A stretch of DNA of 64,000 nt from Hassallia sp050875635. GTDB taxonomy: Bacteria; Cyanobacteriota; Cyanobacteriia; Cyanobacteriales; Nostocaceae. Position 1 is the first letter of the stretch. The number at the start of each line of letters is the position of its first letter. Below are positions 17,933 through 27,118 of this stretch, in pieces. Made by a program: the position numbers and the translations under genes. Location: assembly GCF_050875635.1 (NCBI RefSeq), contig NZ_JBPAOH010000006.1, positions 49,729 through 113,728 on the forward strand, in the 5' to 3' direction. Below the pieces are notes generated by a model. The model made no database searches, had not been told where the DNA came from, and saw nothing but the letters and a program-made list of their open reading frames with translations.

Positions 17933-18292
17933 TTAGTCTTTATTTTCTGGTTTTTCTTTGTGCGCTTGCCAAAAAAAGTGCAAAAATTGATTGAGTTGCT
18001 GTTTAGCATCACAATCAAGCTCGTGTTTTGGTTCTTTGGCAAAAATTTGACTTAACAACGTAATAACTTCTGTGTCTAAGGCGGGTTGAAATAAATTTAT
18101 CGACCAAAGCAGGTCAGAAGCATCTCGCAGGTCAGTTATTATCGGCGGTTCTTCAATGAAAGCAACTAACATCAAAGGACGCACCCAGCACAACTGACGG
18201 GAAACGACAACTTGAATGACTTCTGCATACAGGCGTTTTGCGTCATGTTCTAAAGACACAATTTGTCCTGGCTGAAATTGGTTAATGTCCAT
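17933..18292 (-). CDS. Conserved cyanobacterial hypothetical protein (119 aa)
   Basis: The protein begins MDINQFQPGQIVSLEHDAKRLY, with a short beta-rich N-terminal part (about 1-60, including VVSRQLCWVRPLMLV) resembling an SH3-like or Hfq-like small barrel by eye, followed by a helical C-terminal half with FLHFFWQAHKEK. It has no cysteine cluster or catalytic motif. A reasonable codon pattern, an ATG start and no repeats support a real gene. It is divergent from clpS with a 266-bp spacer. I do not recognise a named family, and the barrel suggestion is only an impression. Confidence 0.65.
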   Translation of the reverse strand: MDINQFQPGQIVSLEHDAKRLYAEVIQVVVSRQLCWVRPLMLVAFIEEPPIITDLRDASDLLWSINLFQPALDTEVITLLSQIFAKEPKHELDCDAKQQLNQFLHFFWQAHKEKPENKD

Positions 18293-18558
18293 AATTAGGC
18301 GAGAAAGGTTGCGGCAACGATTCTATTGCTGCTTTCTTCATTTTAAGAGCACAGAAAGTGTGGTATCCTGGGAAGATGCTGCGAACCATGTGAATTATCA
18401 GGGTTGACGAAAAGTAGATGCAATTATCAAACCTAAGCAGCAAAAGTTTTTCATGAGCATTTATTTGCGTTTGTATAAGATAGAATAGGTAAATAACTGT
18501 TAAGCGATCGCGCTTGCAGACAATCTGTAGTAGATAAACCAGAAAAGAGCAAATAGCC

Positions 18559-18840
18559 GTGTCAGTCGAAACCATTGAGAAGCGTTCAACAACCCGTAAG
18601 CTTGCGCCTCGGTATCGCGTTTTGCTCCATAACGATGACTTCAACCCGATGGAGCATGTGGTGCAGGTGCTAATGACCACAGTGCCGAACCTCACCCAGC
18701 CCCAGGCTGTTAGTATTATGATGGAAGCTCATACGAATGGGCTAGCTTTAGTTATAACTTGCGCTCAGGAACACGCTGAATTCTATTGTGAAACCTTGAA
18801 AAATCACGGTTTGACTAGCACAATTGAACCTGACGAATAA
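18559..18840 (+). CDS. clpS: ATP-dependent Clp protease adaptor ClpS
   Basis: The 93-residue adaptor delivers N-degron substrates to ClpC/ClpA. The core is complete: YRVLLHNDDFNPMEHVVQVL, with the N-D-D pocket residues that bind the substrate amino group, then MMEAHTNGLALVITCAQEHAE for ClpC docking. The start codon is GTG at 18559. Its length and sequence resemble the ClpS1 type of cyanobacteria rather than the longer ClpS2. A CPBP-type membrane protease follows after 20 bp, so the two are probably co-transcribed, although a functional link is not shown. Confidence 0.95.
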   Translation: MSVETIEKRSTTRKLAPRYRVLLHNDDFNPMEHVVQVLMTTVPNLTQPQAVSIMMEAHTNGLALVITCAQEHAEFYCETLKNHGLTSTIEPDE

Positions 18841-18860
18841 CAATCAACAGGCAAAGGTTT

Positions 18861-19697
18861 TTGAAAGTTAATTATCTTCGCGTGTCTCAATACCCTGCCC
18901 CTGTTCGGCTGGGTATATTTATTTTGGCATTGTTGTTGCTGTGGTTGCCTTTAGCTGCACCAATTCGCTTATTAGTGCAAGATGACAATTTAGTAACTAT
19001 TTTGACAATGCCATTGCTGTATGTAGAGTTTATCTTGCTACTGCGGCTTTGGGGCAAAAAACTTTACAAGCAACCTCAGATACTGAGACATTATGGTTTA
19101 GAAAGAACACCGCAAAATGCGATCGATTTGCTGCGTGGCTTGGCAATTGGGCTAATTAATATTTTGATTTTGTTTGGGCTAGAAGGATTGCTGGGTTGGC
19201 TGGTATGGCAAAAACCGAGTATTTTTTTACTGAGAGTTATTGTAGAGGGGTTGATTGTTGCCTTGGTTTATGGATTTGCCGAGGAGTTAATATTTCGCGG
19301 ATGGCTGTTTGATGAGTTGCAGCGCGATTACAATCTGCGTGTGGTAGTTTGGGCAACTGCGGTTATTTTTGCTGTCACCCACTTTATTAAACCACTGTCA
19401 GAAATTATTCGCACATCGCCGCAATTTTTCGGTTTACTGCTGCTGGCGTTATTTTTGGTGTGGGCAAAACGCTGGCGCAGAGGGCGTTTGGGCTTATCGA
19501 TAGGACTTCACGCTGGTTTAATTTGGGGTTATTACATTATCAATGTTGGGCAATTAACTAAATATTCTGGTGCGGTTCCGGATTGGGTTACAGGTGTGAA
19601 TCAAAATCCCTTAGCTGGGTTGATGGGGTTGGTGTTGTTGAGTGTGCTGGCTTTGTGGATGCAGAGGAAATCGAGAGCGATCGCTCTCATAAGATAA
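18861..19697 (+). CDS. CPBP-family intramembrane metalloprotease / glutamic endopeptidase
   Basis: The 278-residue protein has about seven to eight hydrophobic segments. The CPBP (Abi) motif is present: EELIFR with E141, E142 and R146, a second motif VTHF, and LHAGLIWGY with the third conserved His. Members of this family cleave prenylated CAAX proteins or other peptides within membranes. No ATG is available near the start; the TTG at 18861 gives MKVNYLRVSQYPAPVRLG, which fits related proteins. It lies 20 bp after clpS on the same strand, suggesting an operon. Its substrate is unknown. Confidence 0.88.
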   Translation: MKVNYLRVSQYPAPVRLGIFILALLLLWLPLAAPIRLLVQDDNLVTILTMPLLYVEFILLLRLWGKKLYKQPQILRHYGLERTPQNAIDLLRGLAIGLINILILFGLEGLLGWLVWQKPSIFLLRVIVEGLIVALVYGFAEELIFRGWLFDELQRDYNLRVVVWATAVIFAVTHFIKPLSEIIRTSPQFFGLLLLALFLVWAKRWRRGRLGLSIGLHAGLIWGYYIINVGQLTKYSGAVPDWVTGVNQNPLAGLMGLVLLSVLALWMQRKSRAIALIR

Positions 19698-20070
19698 TAA
19701 ACACAGCTACAAATTTACATGTCCTTCTCTACCCAAAGACAGATTCTGATTTACATTAAATCTTACGTGTAGCAAAAACCTTTCAGCAAACAGCCAGGAT
19801 GCTTATCACAAAGGCTTTTTACCACTTTGAATCTTCACTGATTGCCTGAGCAACTTGCATAGCAATTTACTCCCTTTAGCGTAGCTAAAAAAAGGATATT
19901 AGATATAATTGAAGCTTTTAATTCCTCCGATCGCATGAGGCGTTGAATTCGGGAATCGGTAATACTGACCTTGTAGAAGTTAAGTAAGCGGTTGCAAATC
20001 AAAGTATGTGTTTAGGATTTGTGCCAAATACTTATTAAATAGCTTCTAAAAATTTGGGAGGGAATTAACT
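19698..20070. other. Intergenic region (373 bp), no gene seen
   Basis: No open frame of interest and no clear terminator are visible. The right end supplies the ribosome-binding site GGGAGGG for the next gene. The middle contains imperfect short repeats around 19870-19960 only. Confidence 0.4.
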
Positions 20071-20511
20071 ATGAGAATTCAATCTTTAGCTGCGGTAGCT
20101 TTATTAAGCGCAATATCTCTGGGTGCTTCCGTTCCCGCAAAAGCAGCAAACCCCGCTCATGTTCAGCGTTTGTTAAAAACCGGAGAATGTCTCAAGTGTG
20201 ATTTAAGCGGTGCAAACCTTAAAGGTGCTCACTTGATTGGTGCAGATTTGCGGAGTGCTAATTTGAAGGGTGCTAATTTACAAAATGCTAATTTAGAAGG
20301 TGCTGATTTAACTGGCGCGAATTTGAAGGGTGCTAATTTAAAACAAGCATTTGTAAATAGTACAACCTTAAATAATGCCGATCTCAGCAATGCTAATCTC
20401 AGCAATGCTAAATTGTATAGTGCCGAGTTAGAAGGCGCTACTTTAATAGGCGCTAATTTGAATGGTACTGATGTATTTAATACCAATATCGGCGTAGGTG
20501 GCGGTGAATAA
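20071..20511 (+). CDS. Secreted pentapeptide-repeat protein
   Basis: The 146-residue protein opens with a clear Sec signal peptide (MRIQSLAAVALLSAISLGAS, cleavage near AKA-AN at about 26-28). A short segment with C-x2-C (GECLKCDLSG) is followed by about 16 tandem A(D/N)LxG pentapeptides (GANLKGAHLIGADLRSANLKG) that would fold into a right-handed quadrilateral beta-helix. A strong ribosome-binding site, GGGAGGG, lies 10 bp before the ATG. Its place is probably the periplasm or thylakoid lumen. The function of such cyanobacterial proteins is not known. Nucleotide repetition follows the peptide repeats. Confidence 0.9.
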   Translation: MRIQSLAAVALLSAISLGASVPAKAANPAHVQRLLKTGECLKCDLSGANLKGAHLIGADLRSANLKGANLQNANLEGADLTGANLKGANLKQAFVNSTTLNNADLSNANLSNAKLYSAELEGATLIGANLNGTDVFNTNIGVGGGE

Positions 20512-20542
20512 TGCTAATTTGGGTGATTAGCGACAACTTAAG

Positions 20543-20584
20543 AGTGATGAGTTAAGAATTCAATTCAACTCTTAACTCATCACT
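20543..20584. terminator. Bidirectional hairpin between convergent genes
   Basis: AGTGATGAGTTAAGA (20543-20557) and TCTTAACTCATCACT (20570-20584) form a perfect 15-bp stem with a 12-nt loop. It lies between the stops of the pentapeptide gene and of the TldE gene and could terminate both transcripts. Confidence 0.6.
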
Positions 20585-20599
20585 CCTAACTCCTAACTG

Positions 20600-21940
20600 T
20601 TACTCACCGGTAATCGACAGTTCATCAATCCAAATTCTCGGACAAACACCTCCGGGTGTTAATTCTGGTTCTTTGTCAACATAAATAATTGACTTGAGAA
20701 CTTGTAGGAAATCGCCTGCAACTGTTGCTGATTCGATACTGGTTTTCACGCCCTTATTGACTAACCAACCATCAAATGGTAGTGAAAAGGAGCCTTGTAA
20801 AGCTTTTACTCCCGCGTGTAAAGCTTGTAGGTCATCAATGAGAATTACATTTTCCGCAGTTTCTAAGCTGTATTCTTCCTCAGAATTTGTACTTGCAAAT
20901 ACATGATAAAAGTTAGGACTGACGCTAACTTTTGCACCAATGCTTGCGTTACCTGTAAGATTGGCGTTCATTCTTTTCGCAGTACCAGCACTGTGGAGAA
21001 AGCCTGTTAAAACACCATTTTCGATTAGCGAAACTCGACGTGTAGGAGTTCCTTCGCCATCAAAAGCTTCCGCACCGATATTAGCTGGATGCAGCGCATC
21101 ATCGCATACAGAAAGTAGAGGGGAGGCTATTTGATTTCCGAGAGAATCAGGGGTAGATAAACTTTGTTTGTCAAGGATACTTTGAGCGTTGAACAAGTTA
21201 GAAAAAGCACTTAGCAAACTCAAGAAAGCTTCTGGTGAGAAAACTACTCGATATTTACCAGTTGTGACTTTTTCATAGTTCAAATGGCTAATTGTTTTAT
21301 CTGCTGTTTCTTTGATGCAACCATTGATGTCTAGGTTATCTAAATTATGGTTGATTCTAAAAGCACCAGCACTACGCGGTTTTTTACCTTCTTCTTCGGT
21401 TTTGCTGTAAAGATATATCGATGCTAAAGAGTGAGATTCGGTTCTAATTGCACCGTTGCTGTTGAGATAGAACCTGTCAATATCTCTTTGCGCTAAACCG
21501 TTATAAGGTACTCCTTTAATAGCCGAATGAACTGATAAAAGTTCTTTTTCAGCTTTGACTAGGCTTTCTATTAGTTGGGAAACTGGTGCTTGATTTGCTT
21601 TCTCGCTCTTATTATTCTCGATGTTGACAGTCGCTTCTGGACTAAAATCGGGGACGTTTTCCCTAACACCGAAGAAACTAGCTTCGTAAGCGGTTTTTAA
21701 AGCTAATTCCAGTCCTTTTGGATCTACATCTGTGGTGCTGGTGACACCCATTGTGTTGTCTTCGTTCCACACTCGAACGGTGACACCAGAGCGATTTGAA
21801 GCTTTAACTTGTTTTGGCTCACCTTGATCTACTTGTACGCTGGTTTCATCTACAGTTGAGCCGTAAATGTCAAATTTATTAATGCCAAGTTTGTTAGCAG
21901 TTTCCTTGGCAGATGTTGCAATTTCGTTGATATTCGGCAT
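20600..21940 (-). CDS. TldE/PmbA-family subunit of the TldD/TldE protease
   Basis: The 446-residue protein is the non-catalytic partner of the TldD/TldE metalloprotease. It has the family blocks GVTVRVWNEDNTMGVTSTTD and PANIGAEAFDGEGTPTRRVSLIENG, and ends with a beta-barrel half; no HExxxH motif is present, as expected for TldE. In E. coli the TldD/TldE heterodimer degrades unfolded peptides and matures microcin B17. The gene follows tldD on the same strand with a 105-bp gap that holds a cruciform-type repeat, so co-expression is likely but translation is not coupled. Confidence 0.92.
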   Translation of the reverse strand: MPNINEIATSAKETANKLGINKFDIYGSTVDETSVQVDQGEPKQVKASNRSGVTVRVWNEDNTMGVTSTTDVDPKGLELALKTAYEASFFGVRENVPDFSPEATVNIENNKSEKANQAPVSQLIESLVKAEKELLSVHSAIKGVPYNGLAQRDIDRFYLNSNGAIRTESHSLASIYLYSKTEEEGKKPRSAGAFRINHNLDNLDINGCIKETADKTISHLNYEKVTTGKYRVVFSPEAFLSLLSAFSNLFNAQSILDKQSLSTPDSLGNQIASPLLSVCDDALHPANIGAEAFDGEGTPTRRVSLIENGVLTGFLHSAGTAKRMNANLTGNASIGAKVSVSPNFYHVFASTNSEEEYSLETAENVILIDDLQALHAGVKALQGSFSLPFDGWLVNKGVKTSIESATVAGDFLQVLKSIIYVDKEPELTPGGVCPRIWIDELSITGE

Positions 21941-21987
21941 AGTCGATTTCTACTTCAAAATTCCATTTGATTTATTTTGAATATTTT

Positions 21988-22033
21988 GTAGTGAGCGCTT
22001 TAGCGCTTAATAAAGCACTAAAGTGCTTACTAC
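21988..22033. repeat. Cruciform repeat, copy A (GTAGTGAGC ... GCTTACTAC)
   Basis: Terminal inverted repeats GTAGTGAGC and GCTTACTAC flank two tandem small hairpins, AGCGCTTTAGCGCT and AGCACTAAAGTGCT. The same architecture recurs at 34109-34155, 41826-41875, 62109-62159 and as half a copy at 23896-23918. This copy sits between tldD and tldE. Confidence 0.8.
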
Positions 22034-22045
22034 GAGTTAGAGAGG

Positions 22046-23518
22046 TTAGCGTCCGCCTACGGTGATAGAATCTACTTTGATGTGGGGTTGTCCGACTGTG
22101 GTGTAAATGCTGCCACTGACCGAGCCACAAAAACCTGCGGCTAATGATAAATCTTGGGAACACATGGAAATTTTATTCATAATTTCCTTTGCTTCGCCGA
22201 TGAGGATGGCTCCTTTTAATGGCTTGGTAATTTTGCCATTTTCTATTAAATAAGCTTCGTCTACACCAAAGTTAAATTGTCCTGTGGCACCGACGCTACC
22301 ACCACCCATTTTTTTACAGTAAATGCCTTTGTCAATTGAGGCAAATAAATCTTCTGTGCTGTATTCACCAGTCGCGATATAAGTATTTCGCATCCGACTA
22401 GCGGCAGCATAGGTGTAATTTTGGCGGCGTCCGCTGCCGGTTCTGGGGTGTCCGGTGCGCGATGAACCTGTTCTGTCTGCTAAGAAGTTCTTTAAAACGC
22501 CTTTTTCAATTAATAGCGTTCTTTGAGCGGGCATTCCTTCGTCGTCCATGTCAATTGTGCCGAAGGCGTTTTCTGAACGTCCTTCATCCCATGCTGTAAG
22601 ACTTTCGTGGGCAATTTTTTCGCCTTTTTTGTCAGCAAAGGGTGTGGTGTTGCGTTCAATTTGCGTGGTTTCTAAAAGGTGTCCGCAAGCTTCGTGGAAA
22701 ATTACCCCGCCAAAGTGATTGGCCATGATAATGGGGTATGTGCCAGATTCTACGTAATCGGCGTAAAGCATTTTACCTGCTGATTCGGCTATCTGCTCGG
22801 CGGATTGTTGATAATCCCAGGTTCTCAAGAAGTTGGCATCGCTAGTATTACCAGCACGTTCGGCAATGGAGGTACGATTTGCACCATCAGCACACAAAAG
22901 GTTAAAGCCGACAGATTGAGTGAGGCGAATGTCACGGGCAAATGTGCCATCACTAGCAGCGACTAAAACTTCTTGCCAATCGCGGAAGTAAGTGGCGCGG
23001 CGAGATTGAATGTGGTTGGCTTTTCGTTGCAAGTAGGCGGTACTATCAAGGAGGACTTCTCCCATTTCGCGGATGGAACTACATAAAGGTAGCCATTTGT
23101 CTTTGCCTCTTTTGGTGGCGTAGTCTCTGAGTAGTTCGAGGTTGATTTCGGGGATGAAAGCGTTAGCTGCTGGTAGTTGCAATCCTAAGATGGAAAGTCC
23201 TTTTTCTAATGCGGCTTTCAAACCGATAAATGAAAGGTTGTTGGTGCTTACGTAGCAGTCGGCTTTGCCACGAAATACTCTCACTCCTGCACCAGTAGCA
23301 AGACTGGGTGAAATGCTGGTGATAGAATCGTCTTCTGCAAGGCAACTAATATAGTTACGACGTTCTAAGAAGAATTCGATGAAGTCCGCGCCGGCAGCGC
23401 GTCCTAGTCCCAGGAGGATTGCCAGGGGTGCTTCCCAGGTTTCATCGAATCGCTCTGGTGTGGAGGTGTATTGTAAGGTGGGGAGTTGATTGGAGAGAAG
23501 TAGGGTGTTTGTTAGCAT
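22046..23518 (-). CDS. tldD: TldD-family metalloprotease, catalytic subunit
   Basis: The 490-residue protein carries the catalytic zinc motif HExxxH at 275-280 (IFHEACGHLLE), followed by the third-ligand region near TYAAASRMRNTYI and the GGGSVGATGQFNFGV block typical of TldD. In the known heterodimer the TldD half holds the zinc and the partner shapes the peptide tunnel; here the partner gene is directly downstream. An N-terminal stretch (about 1-30) precedes the usual TldD start region. Its substrates in cyanobacteria are unknown. The pair is widespread in the phylum, so it need not be tied to a local peptide product. Confidence 0.93.
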   Translation of the reverse strand: MLTNTLLLSNQLPTLQYTSTPERFDETWEAPLAILLGLGRAAGADFIEFFLERRNYISCLAEDDSITSISPSLATGAGVRVFRGKADCYVSTNNLSFIGLKAALEKGLSILGLQLPAANAFIPEINLELLRDYATKRGKDKWLPLCSSIREMGEVLLDSTAYLQRKANHIQSRRATYFRDWQEVLVAASDGTFARDIRLTQSVGFNLLCADGANRTSIAERAGNTSDANFLRTWDYQQSAEQIAESAGKMLYADYVESGTYPIIMANHFGGVIFHEACGHLLETTQIERNTTPFADKKGEKIAHESLTAWDEGRSENAFGTIDMDDEGMPAQRTLLIEKGVLKNFLADRTGSSRTGHPRTGSGRRQNYTYAAASRMRNTYIATGEYSTEDLFASIDKGIYCKKMGGGSVGATGQFNFGVDEAYLIENGKITKPLKGAILIGEAKEIMNKISMCSQDLSLAAGFCGSVSGSIYTTVGQPHIKVDSITVGGR

Positions 23519-23706
23519 GGGTTGCCTTAAAATGCTGGCATTATCAGAGGTTTAACTGAAATATCCTGGTGTGTGTACTCTAGCAAATTTAAGAAAATGT
23601 CTGTGTGAGGTAAGTAAGTAGGTGTAGGTAGGGATGGTACTACCGCCGAACAAGTGGAAGGATATTATTGGTCAATTTGTGTGGGGTTTAGTCCGTTGCC
23701 CTTTAG

Positions 23707-23841
23707 GTAGGGTGTGTTAACGAAGTAACGCACCCGAATTTACTACTGCCTAACTTTACGTAGGGTGTGTTAACGAAGTAACGCACTTGAATTTAGTATT
23801 TAAGTTGGTGCGTTAGGACTATCGTCCGTAACGCACCCTAC
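23707..23841. repeat. GTAGGGTGYGTTA palindromic repeat cluster
   Basis: GTAGGGTGTGTTAACGAAG is found twice in direct order (23708 and 23760 onwards), each continuing into GTAACGCAC. A third unit, GTGCGTTAGGACTATCGTCC, ends in GTAACGCACCCTACG. Related copies occur at 56538-56652 and 63251-63282. Confidence 0.75.
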
Positions 23842-23895
23842 GTTTATTTACTAAATGTTGTTAGTAATTACGCAAGTGTCACAACGAATCTGAAT

Positions 23896-23918
23896 TAAGC
23901 GTCTTTGCGCTTACTACG
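23896..23918. repeat. Cruciform repeat, half copy E
   Basis: AAGCGTCTTTGCGCTTACTACG matches the right half of the GTAGTAAGC ... GCTTACTAC family, with one inner hairpin and no left terminal repeat. Confidence 0.5.
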
Positions 23919-23984
23919 TTAGAAAATCACTAGGATTAATAAGGGTATCTATTTAAAATTTTAAAGAAAAAATCTGAAATTAAT

Positions 23985-25448
23985 ATGAATTCGACGTTGC
24001 CTTTGCCCGATCCTCATGAAAGTGATTCTTCTAGTTGGGAGGAAGAACTTGATAAGGCTATTTTCAGTTTTGAAGATATTCAGGCGGAACTTAATTATAA
24101 GCAGGCACAAACGGCATTAAGAAGTTTGGTAACTAAACTTGATTTGACTCCCCAAGAAAAACGCGGACTGGAAGAGGAAATTGGCGATTTAGAAGTTATG
24201 TTGGGCAAGTTAGACCGCATGGTGGTGCAAATTGCGGCTTTTGGAATGGTGGGACGTGGGAAGTCTTCGTTATTGAATGCTTTGGTTGGACAATCGGTGT
24301 TTGAAACGGGTCCTTTGCATGGTGTGACTCGTGCTGCACAGCGAGTTAATTGGAGTATTAGTTCCGAAGCGATCGCTTCTTCAAATCGCGCTTTACGTGT
24401 AACTTTACCTGGAATCGGTCAATCTCAGGTGGAATTGATTGATACTCCGGGTTTAGATGAAGTAGATGGGGAAACTCGCACTGCTTTAGCTGAACAAGTT
24501 GCAAAACAAGCAGATTTAATTCTGTTTGTTATTTCTGGGGACATGACGAAATTAGAACATGAGGCTCTTTCTCAGTTGCGCGAAGCTGGTAAACCAATAA
24601 TTTTGGTGTTTAACAAGGTTGACCAGTATCCAGAAGCCGATCGCATGGCAGTTTACCACAAAGTCCGCGATGAAAGGGTGCGGGAATTACTCTCACCCCT
24701 AGAAATTGTCATGGCAGCAGCATCACCTTTAGTAAAGACTGCGGTTCAACGTGCCGATGGTACTAGGGGAATACAATTGCGTGCAGGTAATGCCCAAGTT
24801 GAAGAACTAAAGCTGAAAATATTAGAGATTTTACACCGCGAGGGCAAAGCTTTGGTGGCTTTGAACACGATGATTTACGCGGATAATGTGAATGAGCAGT
24901 TGGTGCAGCGCAAGTTGATGATTCGCGATCGCGCTGCGAATCAGTTGATTTGGAAAGCTGTCATGACTAAAGCTTTAGCGATCGCTCTCAATCCCGTTAC
25001 AGTGGTGGATATACTGAGCGGTGTAGTTATTGATATTGCTTTAATTCTCGGCTTATCCAAACTCTACGGCATCCCCATGACGGAAACTGGAGCCGTACAA
25101 TTATTACAAAAAATCGCCCTGAGTATGGGCGGTATCGGTGCGAGCGAACTGTTAGCAACTCTCGGTTTAAGCGGGTTAAAAACTTTACTTGGTATCTCTG
25201 CACCCGTTACAGGTGGCGCTTCTTTCGCTCCTTACGTAACAGTTGCGATAACTCAAGCGGGTGTAACTGGTGTTGCTTCTTACGGAATCGGACAAGTCAC
25301 CAAAGCTTATTTGGCTAATGGGGCAACTTGGGGTTCTGATGGACCGAAAGCGGTAATTGGGAAGATTTTGGCAAGTCTTGATGAGACTTCGATTCTCAAC
25401 CGCATCAAGGATGAGTTGCAAGAGAAGATCAAGAGGGGGAAAGGGTAA
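23985..25448 (+). CDS. Membrane-associated GTPase with Era/dynamin-like domain and hydrophobic C-terminal domain
   Basis: The 487-residue protein has an N-terminal helical part (about 1-80), then a GTPase domain with GMVGRGKSS (87-95), DTPG (153-156) and NKVD (210-213). From about residue 320 a hydrophobic region with two or more membrane-like segments follows (VTVVDILSGVVIDIALILGL and LLATLGLSGLKTLLG), resembling the DUF697/YcjF part found in cyanobacterial GTPases. It probably binds membranes and may act in envelope or organelle-type processes; no substrate is known. The gene is monocistronic, and its stop is followed by a low-complexity repeat. Confidence 0.86.
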   Translation: MNSTLPLPDPHESDSSSWEEELDKAIFSFEDIQAELNYKQAQTALRSLVTKLDLTPQEKRGLEEEIGDLEVMLGKLDRMVVQIAAFGMVGRGKSSLLNALVGQSVFETGPLHGVTRAAQRVNWSISSEAIASSNRALRVTLPGIGQSQVELIDTPGLDEVDGETRTALAEQVAKQADLILFVISGDMTKLEHEALSQLREAGKPIILVFNKVDQYPEADRMAVYHKVRDERVRELLSPLEIVMAAASPLVKTAVQRADGTRGIQLRAGNAQVEELKLKILEILHREGKALVALNTMIYADNVNEQLVQRKLMIRDRAANQLIWKAVMTKALAIALNPVTVVDILSGVVIDIALILGLSKLYGIPMTETGAVQLLQKIALSMGGIGASELLATLGLSGLKTLLGISAPVTGGASFAPYVTVAITQAGVTGVASYGIGQVTKAYLANGATWGSDGPKAVIGKILASLDETSILNRIKDELQEKIKRGKG

Positions 25449-25489
25449 TACCGTTTCACTTGAAAGTTGATACAAATAGACCGCACTCT

Positions 25490-25622
25490 AGTAGGGGACA
25501 AGGAGACAAGGAGACAAGGGGACAGGGGGACAGGGGGACAGGGGGAGTTTGTCTTTTCGTCTTCCTTGTCTCCCCCCTCTCCCCCATCCCCCCATCCCCC
25601 CCTCTCCCCCTCTCCCCCTCTT
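25490..25622. repeat. Low-complexity purine/pyrimidine repeat
   Basis: GGGGACAAGGAGACAAGGAG and GGGGGACA units run into CTTCCTTGTCTCC, CCCCATCC and CTCCCC units. The two arms are roughly complementary and lie between the convergent GTPase and multicopper oxidase genes, where they could end transcription from both sides. Confidence 0.7.
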
Positions 25623-25624
25623 TT

Positions 25625-27118
25625 TCATAACGCTGGTGCTGGAAGTGGTTTTGCTGGTGCTGACAGCGGATCTATCCCATTTTGCGCGACTTCAAACTGA
25701 CTCATCATGTCGTGGTCTTCGTGAACCATGTTATGGCAGTGGTACATGTACTTGCCTATGTTTGGTCTAAACTTGCCAATTATTCTTACCGTTTCGTTTT
25801 CACCAACGTAGAAGACATCTTTCATACCACGTTCATAAGCGAAAGGTGGCTGACCGTTACGGTCAAGAATTTGAGCATCAATTAGGTGAAGGTGAACCGG
25901 ATGAAACCAAAGACCGGAGTTGTTATGCAGTGTCCAAATCTCGATTTGTTCTAATTGGGGATTGGCATCAACTCGGTTTATGTCCCAAACATTGCCGTTG
26001 ATTACCCACAATCGATTACTTTGCTCAAATGTAAAGTCACGCGATCGCACTGCTGAAGATTCTGGGAAAAATTCAATATTGCGTAACGTGCTAGGAATGA
26101 AACTGTTATCGCTCTCTTCACGTACCACATCAAAGCGCATAATCTTATTGGTATCCCCAGTATTATCATTGTTGGGAAGTCCCAAATTTTGCAATACTAC
26201 CTGGGTTCCTATCGGATATTTAGAAAAATCGATTATCAAATCGTAGCGCTCTGCCATCCCGATACGCATCTCTTTGGTATTTACTGGTGCAGGCTTTAAC
26301 CCCGCATCAGTACCGATCGCAATCAAGTCGTCACCCGTACTCAGAGCAAGTTTGTAAGAGCGGGAAATTGATGCGTTTAACACCCGGAAGCGGTACTTGC
26401 GGTTTGCTACCTCCATCCGGGGATAAGGTACACCGTTAACTGTAATCACATCCCCCATCAAACTGTGTTCGGCTTGGTCATCAAAAATTAACGAACCATC
26501 AGCCGCGAATTTTTTATCATGAATGATTAAGGGAATATCATAATCATCCTTGGGAAGTGGCAGATTAAGTTCATTTTCATCTTCGACAATATACATTCCC
26601 ACCAGCCCCATGTACACGTTTCGTGAAGTTTGATGAACTGCGTGGTCGTGATACCACATAGTGGCGGCGTTGATGTTGGGATAGATATAGTCCTTGTAGT
26701 ATCCTTGAGGAATTAAATCTTCTGCGTAGCCATCGTACTGCGGTAGCGATGCCATCCCATGCAGATGAACCACGGTAGGTGTATTAACATCGTTGATAAA
26801 GCGTACAACTGAGGAGCGATTTTTACGTTGTTTAATTGTCGGACCCGGAAATGTACCGTTATAGCCCCAAATTTCTGTCGTTCGCCCTGGTAATATTTCT
26901 ACAATAGCTTTCTGTATTGTTATCTGGTAATAATCAGTTGTGGAATCGCTACGTACAGGATTTAACACTGGTGGGGTGCGAAAGGCAAGTGTAAACGGCT
27001 CGACTTTCTCATCGGTTCTCTGAGCATATCCTCGATGCGGAAAGATTACGGGTAGCAATATAGAACCACCCGCGAAAGCTGCAAACATCAAGGCTTCACG
27101 TCTGCTGATTTTATTCAT
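25625..27118 (-). CDS. Tat-exported multicopper oxidase
   Basis: I start at the ATG at 27116-27118, which has AGGGGA 8 bp upstream and puts the Tat motif SRREALMFAAFAGG near the N terminus; a frame 8 codons longer is less likely. The 497-residue protein has three cupredoxin domains with all four copper motifs: HLHGMA, WYHDHAVHQT, HPVHLHL and YHCHNMVHEDHDMM. The terminal H-C-H...H...M set defines the type 1 and type 2/3 centres. It resembles CotA/bilirubin oxidase/CueO-type enzymes that oxidise phenols, pigments or metal ions outside the cytoplasm. The natural substrate cannot be told from sequence. Confidence 0.93.
   Translation of the reverse strand: MNKISRREALMFAAFAGGSILLPVIFPHRGYAQRTDEKVEPFTLAFRTPPVLNPVRSDSTTDYYQITIQKAIVEILPGRTTEIWGYNGTFPGPTIKQRKNRSSVVRFINDVNTPTVVHLHGMASLPQYDGYAEDLIPQGYYKDYIYPNINAATMWYHDHAVHQTSRNVYMGLVGMYIVEDENELNLPLPKDDYDIPLIIHDKKFAADGSLIFDDQAEHSLMGDVITVNGVPYPRMEVANRKYRFRVLNASISRSYKLALSTGDDLIAIGTDAGLKPAPVNTKEMRIGMAERYDLIIDFSKYPIGTQVVLQNLGLPNNDNTGDTNKIMRFDVVREESDNSFIPSTLRNIEFFPESSAVRSRDFTFEQSNRLWVINGNVWDINRVDANPQLEQIEIWTLHNNSGLWFHPVHLHLIDAQILDRNGQPPFAYERGMKDVFYVGENETVRIIGKFRPNIGKYMYHCHNMVHEDHDMMSQFEVAQNGIDPLSAPAKPLPAPAL

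Larger units (their letters stand above)
23519..23984. other. Divergent intergenic region (466 bp) with repeats
   Basis: The spacer between tldD and the GTPase gene holds three copies of the GTAGGGTG-GTTAACG type palindrome (23707-23841) and a half copy of the cruciform repeat (23896-23918). The remaining DNA is AT-rich and presumably contains both promoters. No gene is seen. Confidence 0.6.
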
